Below are positions 61,165 through 64,000 of a DNA stretch of 64,000 nucleotides, one piece after another. The DNA lies in NCBI RefSeq assembly GCF_000877395.1, contig NZ_JYFE01000041.1, positions 1-64,000 on the forward strand, written 5' to 3'. Each line of letters opens with the position of its first letter. Position 1 is the stretch's first letter. This DNA comes from Jannaschia aquimarina (GTDB taxonomy: Bacteria; Pseudomonadota; Alphaproteobacteria; Rhodobacterales; Rhodobacteraceae). The translations under genes were made by a program, and so were the position numbers. The notes beneath the pieces were generated by a model that searched no databases, had not been told where the DNA came from, and saw only the letters and a program-made list of their open reading frames with translations.

Positions 61165-62058
61165 TCATTCCCCATGGGGCCGGTGGCTTTCGGGCAACAA
61201 GGGACGCGCCGCGACCCGGAGGTTGGCATAGGCCGCCCCGGCAATGATTGTGCCGCCCAAGAGGACCATCGGATCCAGCGGCTCGGCGTAGAAGGCCGCG
61301 CCGATCAGGGCGATGATCGGGAGGCGCGCGAAATCCACCGGCATGACGGTCGAGGCGGGCGCCTGAGACAGCGCCTTCGTCAGGCAGAAATGCGCGGTCA
61401 GGCCCGCCAGCCCGATCAGGGCCAGCCAGGGTGCAGTCGCCGCATCGGGAAGGGCGATGTCCCCATCCCACCCCGCGCAGACCAGCCCGAAGAGCAGTTG
61501 CAGCGCCGTCAGCCAGAACAGGATCGTCACGATGCCGTCATGGCGGGTCAGGCGCCGTGTCAGCAGGTTCGTCAGAGCGAAGAAGAGAGCCGCCATTCCC
61601 GCCCAGAGCAGGCCCACGGAGAGCTCTCCGGAAAAGGGCCGGGCGACGATCAGAACGCCTGCGAAGCCGAGCGCGGCGATCACGTACTGCACCGGCCGGA
61701 CACGTTCGCCGACGATCAGGGGGGCGAGGACCAGAACCCAGAGCGGCGACGTGAATTCAAGGGCGAAGACCTGCGCCAGCGGGATCAGCGTCAGGGCATA
61801 GAACCACAGGTTCTGACCCGCGAAATGGGCGATGTTCCGGGTGACGTGCAGCGGCAGGCGCGCCGCCGAAACCTCTCGCAGCCTGCCGGTCAGACCGGCA
61901 ACGGACAGGACGATGCCGAGCCCGATCACCGAACGGAACAGCATGATCTCGAACGTGTCGTGCGTGTCGGACACCGCCCGGCCCGCAACGGCCATCGACG
62001 TGAAGGACACGATCGAGCCCAGCATCCAGGTCGCCGCGACGAGCGTCGTCCGATCCAT
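61165..62058 (-). CDS. DMT-family (EamA) transporter, fourth copy
   Basis: A 297-residue inner-membrane protein with ten hydrophobic helices in two EamA repeats. Notable segments: IVSFTSMAVAGRAVSDTHDTFEI, MLFRSVIGLGIVLSVAGLTGR and TRNIAHFAGQNLWFYALTL in the first half, PLWVLVLAPLIVGERVRPVQY at its end, and APASTVMPVDFARLPIIALIG in the second. The TRNxxHFxGQNLWFYAL type recalls the S-adenosylmethionine/amino-acid exporter-like subgroup, without certainty. It lies 51 bases downstream of the CBS-domain gene and 130 bases upstream of fadL on the same strand. Confidence 0.87.
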   Translation of the reverse strand: MDRTTLVAATWMLGSIVSFTSMAVAGRAVSDTHDTFEIMLFRSVIGLGIVLSVAGLTGRLREVSAARLPLHVTRNIAHFAGQNLWFYALTLIPLAQVFALEFTSPLWVLVLAPLIVGERVRPVQYVIAALGFAGVLIVARPFSGELSVGLLWAGMAALFFALTNLLTRRLTRHDGIVTILFWLTALQLLFGLVCAGWDGDIALPDAATAPWLALIGLAGLTAHFCLTKALSQAPASTVMPVDFARLPIIALIGAAFYAEPLDPMVLLGGTIIAGAAYANLRVAARPLLPESHRPHGE

Positions 62059-62109
62059 CAGCGGCGGGGTCCCGTGGTATCCGCGATCCGCAGGCGAAAG
62101 GGCGAGCGA

Positions 62110-63420
62110 TCAGGCAAGCGGGCGGATGCGGAGGAGCGTGATCCGGTTGGCCTCGCGCCCGCCGACCTCGAACCGGAAGTTGTGGAAGCTGAAGACCTGG
62201 CCGACCGTGGGAATCGTCTGGGCCTCATGGATGACCAGTCCGGCCACCGTATTCGCCTCGTCGTCCGGAAGGTTCCAGTCCGTCGCGCGGTTCAGGTCGC
62301 GGATCGTCATCGCGCCGTCGATCGTGAAGGTCCCGCTTTCGTCAGGCTCCAGCATCGGAACGTCCGGCTCGTCGAACTCGTCCGTGATCTCGCCCACGAT
62401 CTCTTCGAGAATGTCCTCGAGGGTTATCAGGCCCTGCAGGGCGCCGTATTCATCCACCACCAGCGCAAAGTGCGTGTGCTGCCTGAGGAACTGGCGAAGC
62501 TGGTCGTCGAGCGTCGTCGTCTCGGGGATGAAGTAGGGGTCCTTCATCACCGCGCCGATCTCAAGCTCGGCAAGACGGGTCAGGTCGCCGTCGGCGCCCC
62601 GGATCAACTCATCGATGCGGCGCAGCAGGTCCTTGGCGTGGACCACGCCGATAATGTTCTCCGGCTCGCCACGGAAGACGGGGAGGCGCGTGTACCGGCT
62701 GGCGAGGCACTGGTCGAGGATGGCCTCCGGGGAGGCTTCGGCGTCCAGCATCTCGATGCCGGAGCGGTGGAGCATGATCTCTTCCACCGTCCGTTCGCCG
62801 AGGTCGAGCGCGCCGAGCAGGCGGTCACGGTCCTCTTTCTGAACGCCGCCTTCGGTGTGGCCCTGTTTGATGGCGCCGAGGATTTCCTCGTGAGCGGACA
62901 TGATCCGGCTGTCCGGGTCGATATCGACGCCGAACGCCTTGAGGATCAGGCGCACGAAGGCACGGACCACGTCGACGACGGGCGCGAACAGTTTTACGAC
63001 GATCGCAATCGCCGGAGCCACGCGGGACGCCGCGGATTCCGGGTTCGAGATGGCATAGGTCTTCGGAAGAACCTCCGCGAAGACGAGCACGAGGGCCGTC
63101 ATCACCAGCGTGGCGACTGCCACGCCGCTTTCGCCCAGCACGGCAGTGAAGAGGGCCGTGGCGAGCGAGGCCGACAGGATGTTGACGATGTTGTTGCCCA
63201 GAAGGACGGCGCCGATCAGGCGCTCGCTATCCTCGGTCACGGCGAGCGCGCGCTCGGCCCCCTTGGCGCCCTTGTCGGCCTGACTGCGCAGCTTCGCGCG
63301 GCTGGCCGCCGTCAACGCCGTCTCGGAGCCCGAGAAGAACCCGGACATCATGAGAAGGAAGAGAATCGCGCCGGCGATGCCCCAGGCGGCGCCCCATCCG
63401 ATTGTCGCTGCGGTTTCCAT
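62110..63420 (-). CDS. TlyC/CorC-type membrane protein (CNNM, CBS domains)
   Basis: A 436-residue inner-membrane protein of the hemolysin-C/CorC family. Residues 1-190 are the CNNM (DUF21) domain with four hydrophobic segments (WGIAGAILFLLMMSGFFSGSETAL at the start, the usual small-residue motif). Two CBS domains follow at ~215-275 (YTRLPVFRGEPENIIGVVHAKDLL) and ~280-340 (HTHFALVVDEYGALQGLITLEDIL). Residues ~350-436 are the CorC_HlyC domain. Such proteins are linked to Mg2+/Co2+ efflux; a toxin role is not implied by the old name. The acidic GEITDEFDEPDVP is typical. A CBS pair with adenine nucleotide binding is expected. Confidence 0.94.
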   Translation of the reverse strand: METAATIGWGAAWGIAGAILFLLMMSGFFSGSETALTAASRAKLRSQADKGAKGAERALAVTEDSERLIGAVLLGNNIVNILSASLATALFTAVLGESGVAVATLVMTALVLVFAEVLPKTYAISNPESAASRVAPAIAIVVKLFAPVVDVVRAFVRLILKAFGVDIDPDSRIMSAHEEILGAIKQGHTEGGVQKEDRDRLLGALDLGERTVEEIMLHRSGIEMLDAEASPEAILDQCLASRYTRLPVFRGEPENIIGVVHAKDLLRRIDELIRGADGDLTRLAELEIGAVMKDPYFIPETTTLDDQLRQFLRQHTHFALVVDEYGALQGLITLEDILEEIVGEITDEFDEPDVPMLEPDESGTFTIDGAMTIRDLNRATDWNLPDDEANTVAGLVIHEAQTIPTVGQVFSFHNFRFEVGGREANRITLLRIRPLA

Positions 63421-63510
63421 CCTGCGCCATTAAGCGCGCGTTCGCCCACCATCAAGATGGCCGCCATCGGCGACGGCGGATTTCGTCGGTTCGGGCGGGA
63501 CGCCCGAAGC

Positions 63511-64000
63511 TCAATCCGTAAGCGGATGTTGGGTCAGGACCAGATCGCGCAGGCGGCTTTCCAGCACGTGGGTGTAGATCTCGGTCGTGGAGATGTCGGA
63601 ATGGCCCAGAAGAACCTGGATCGCCCGCAGATCTGCGCCGCCGGACAGCAGATGCGTGGCGAAGGCATGCCGCAGGACGTGCGGGCTGACCTTGCCGGGG
63701 TCGAGACCGGCTGCGGCCGCAAGCGTCTTGATGCGGGAATGGAACCAGACACGCGTCAGGTGCCCCGACTTGCCGCGCGACGGAAAGAGGTGGCGCGACG
63801 GCGCCTTCGGGTCCTCCTGCGCGTCGCGGAGGTCGAGCCATGCGGCGAGTGCCGCGCGCGCCGGTCCGGACAGCGGAACCATTCGTTCCTTACCGCCCTT
63901 GCCACGGACCAGCAGCATGCGCGGATCACCCCGGCTGGCGGCGACGGGCAGGGACACCAGCTCGGTGACGCGCATTCCCGTCGCATAGAGAAGCTGCATC
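63511..64000 (-). CDS. xerD: Site-specific tyrosine recombinase XerD (3' part)
   Basis: The C-terminal 163 residues of XerD, which resolves chromosome dimers at dif with XerC. The start lies beyond the right edge. Catalytic residues in view: Arg ([12 protein letters not shown]), Lys ([12 protein letters not shown]), His and Arg ([19 protein letters not shown]), His ([16 protein letters not shown]) and the nucleophile Tyr of that same stretch. The ending [14 protein letters not shown] fits XerD rather than XerC. No phage or integron neighbour is present. The stop lies 90 bases before the TlyC-type gene. Confidence 0.93.
   Translation of the reverse strand, partial: MQLLYATGMRVTELVSLPVAASRGDPRMLLVRGKGGKERMVPLSGPARAALAAWLDLRDAQEDPKAPSRHLFPSRGKSGHLTRVWFHSRIKTLAAAAGLDPGKVSPHVLRHAFATHLLSGGADLRAIQVLLGHSDISTTEIYTHVLESRLRDLVLTQHPLTD

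Overview
The window is one continuous, gene-dense, high-GC stretch of an alphaproteobacterial chromosome. The gene families point to Rhodobacterales (Roseobacter/Paracoccus-like): a Usg protein, a Fur/Mur-type regulator, an Asp-type HemB, an IalB protein, a short DUF882 protein with a Tat signal, an RTX-Hint protein, and a small membrane protein directly upstream of mfd. Most genes overlap by 1-8 bp or sit a few bases apart. Codon use looks even throughout. I see no prophage, insertion sequence, CRISPR array or rRNA operon.

Left part (1-26.3 kb). After an ArsR-SRPBCC regulator and an OmpA-type protein, a long minus-strand run reads leftwards. It carries mazG, a nucleoside hydrolase, selO, a fur/mur-cupin-DMT exporter set, enolase, a membrane histidine kinase, a DMT exporter-cupin-NhaP-periplasmic protein operon, an aldo/keto reductase and a glycosyltransferase-like protein. 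A plus-strand M20 amidohydrolase and an SH3 protein interrupt the run. They are followed by a coupled tRNA-modification cluster (trmFO, methyltransferase, gluQ), a LysR regulator, gyrA, and dsbB with a VTT-domain protein. Plus-strand usg and ypfJ lie among these.

Middle (26.3-44.3 kb). A tRNA-Leu(CAA) is followed by about 750 bp without a recognisable gene, then a 1422-residue RTX/Hint protein ending at a strong terminator. Next come an orphan ABC ATPase, a DUF882 protein and an envelope operon: L,D-transpeptidase, lpxD, acyl carrier protein, ketoacyl synthase. A GNAT, an MFS transporter, ialB, a HerA-like DUF853 ATPase and hemB complete this part. Upstream of ialB there is a minus-strand promoter, two small hairpins and a terminator hairpin that together look like a small RNA gene.

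Right part (44.3-64 kb). Here lie mfd, a second NhaP antiporter, a Bcr/CflA-type exporter coupled to a DsbA-like protein, and an HWE-type histidine kinase. They are followed by ppk2-tetR-AMP ligase, an alpha/beta hydrolase, metA (with the Glu111 typical of acetyl-CoA users), a P-loop ATPase, two more DMT exporters, a FadL-type porin, a TlyC/CorC-type CBS protein and the 3' part of xerD, cut by the window edge.

Most notable: the lpxD-ACP-KAS operon, which could make a dedicated (perhaps 3-oxo) acyl chain for lipid A; the candidate small RNA upstream of ialB; a composite hairpin-plus-23-bp repeat present twice; a hairpin holding the ribosome binding site of the LysR gene; and the trmFO-methyltransferase-gluQ operon.
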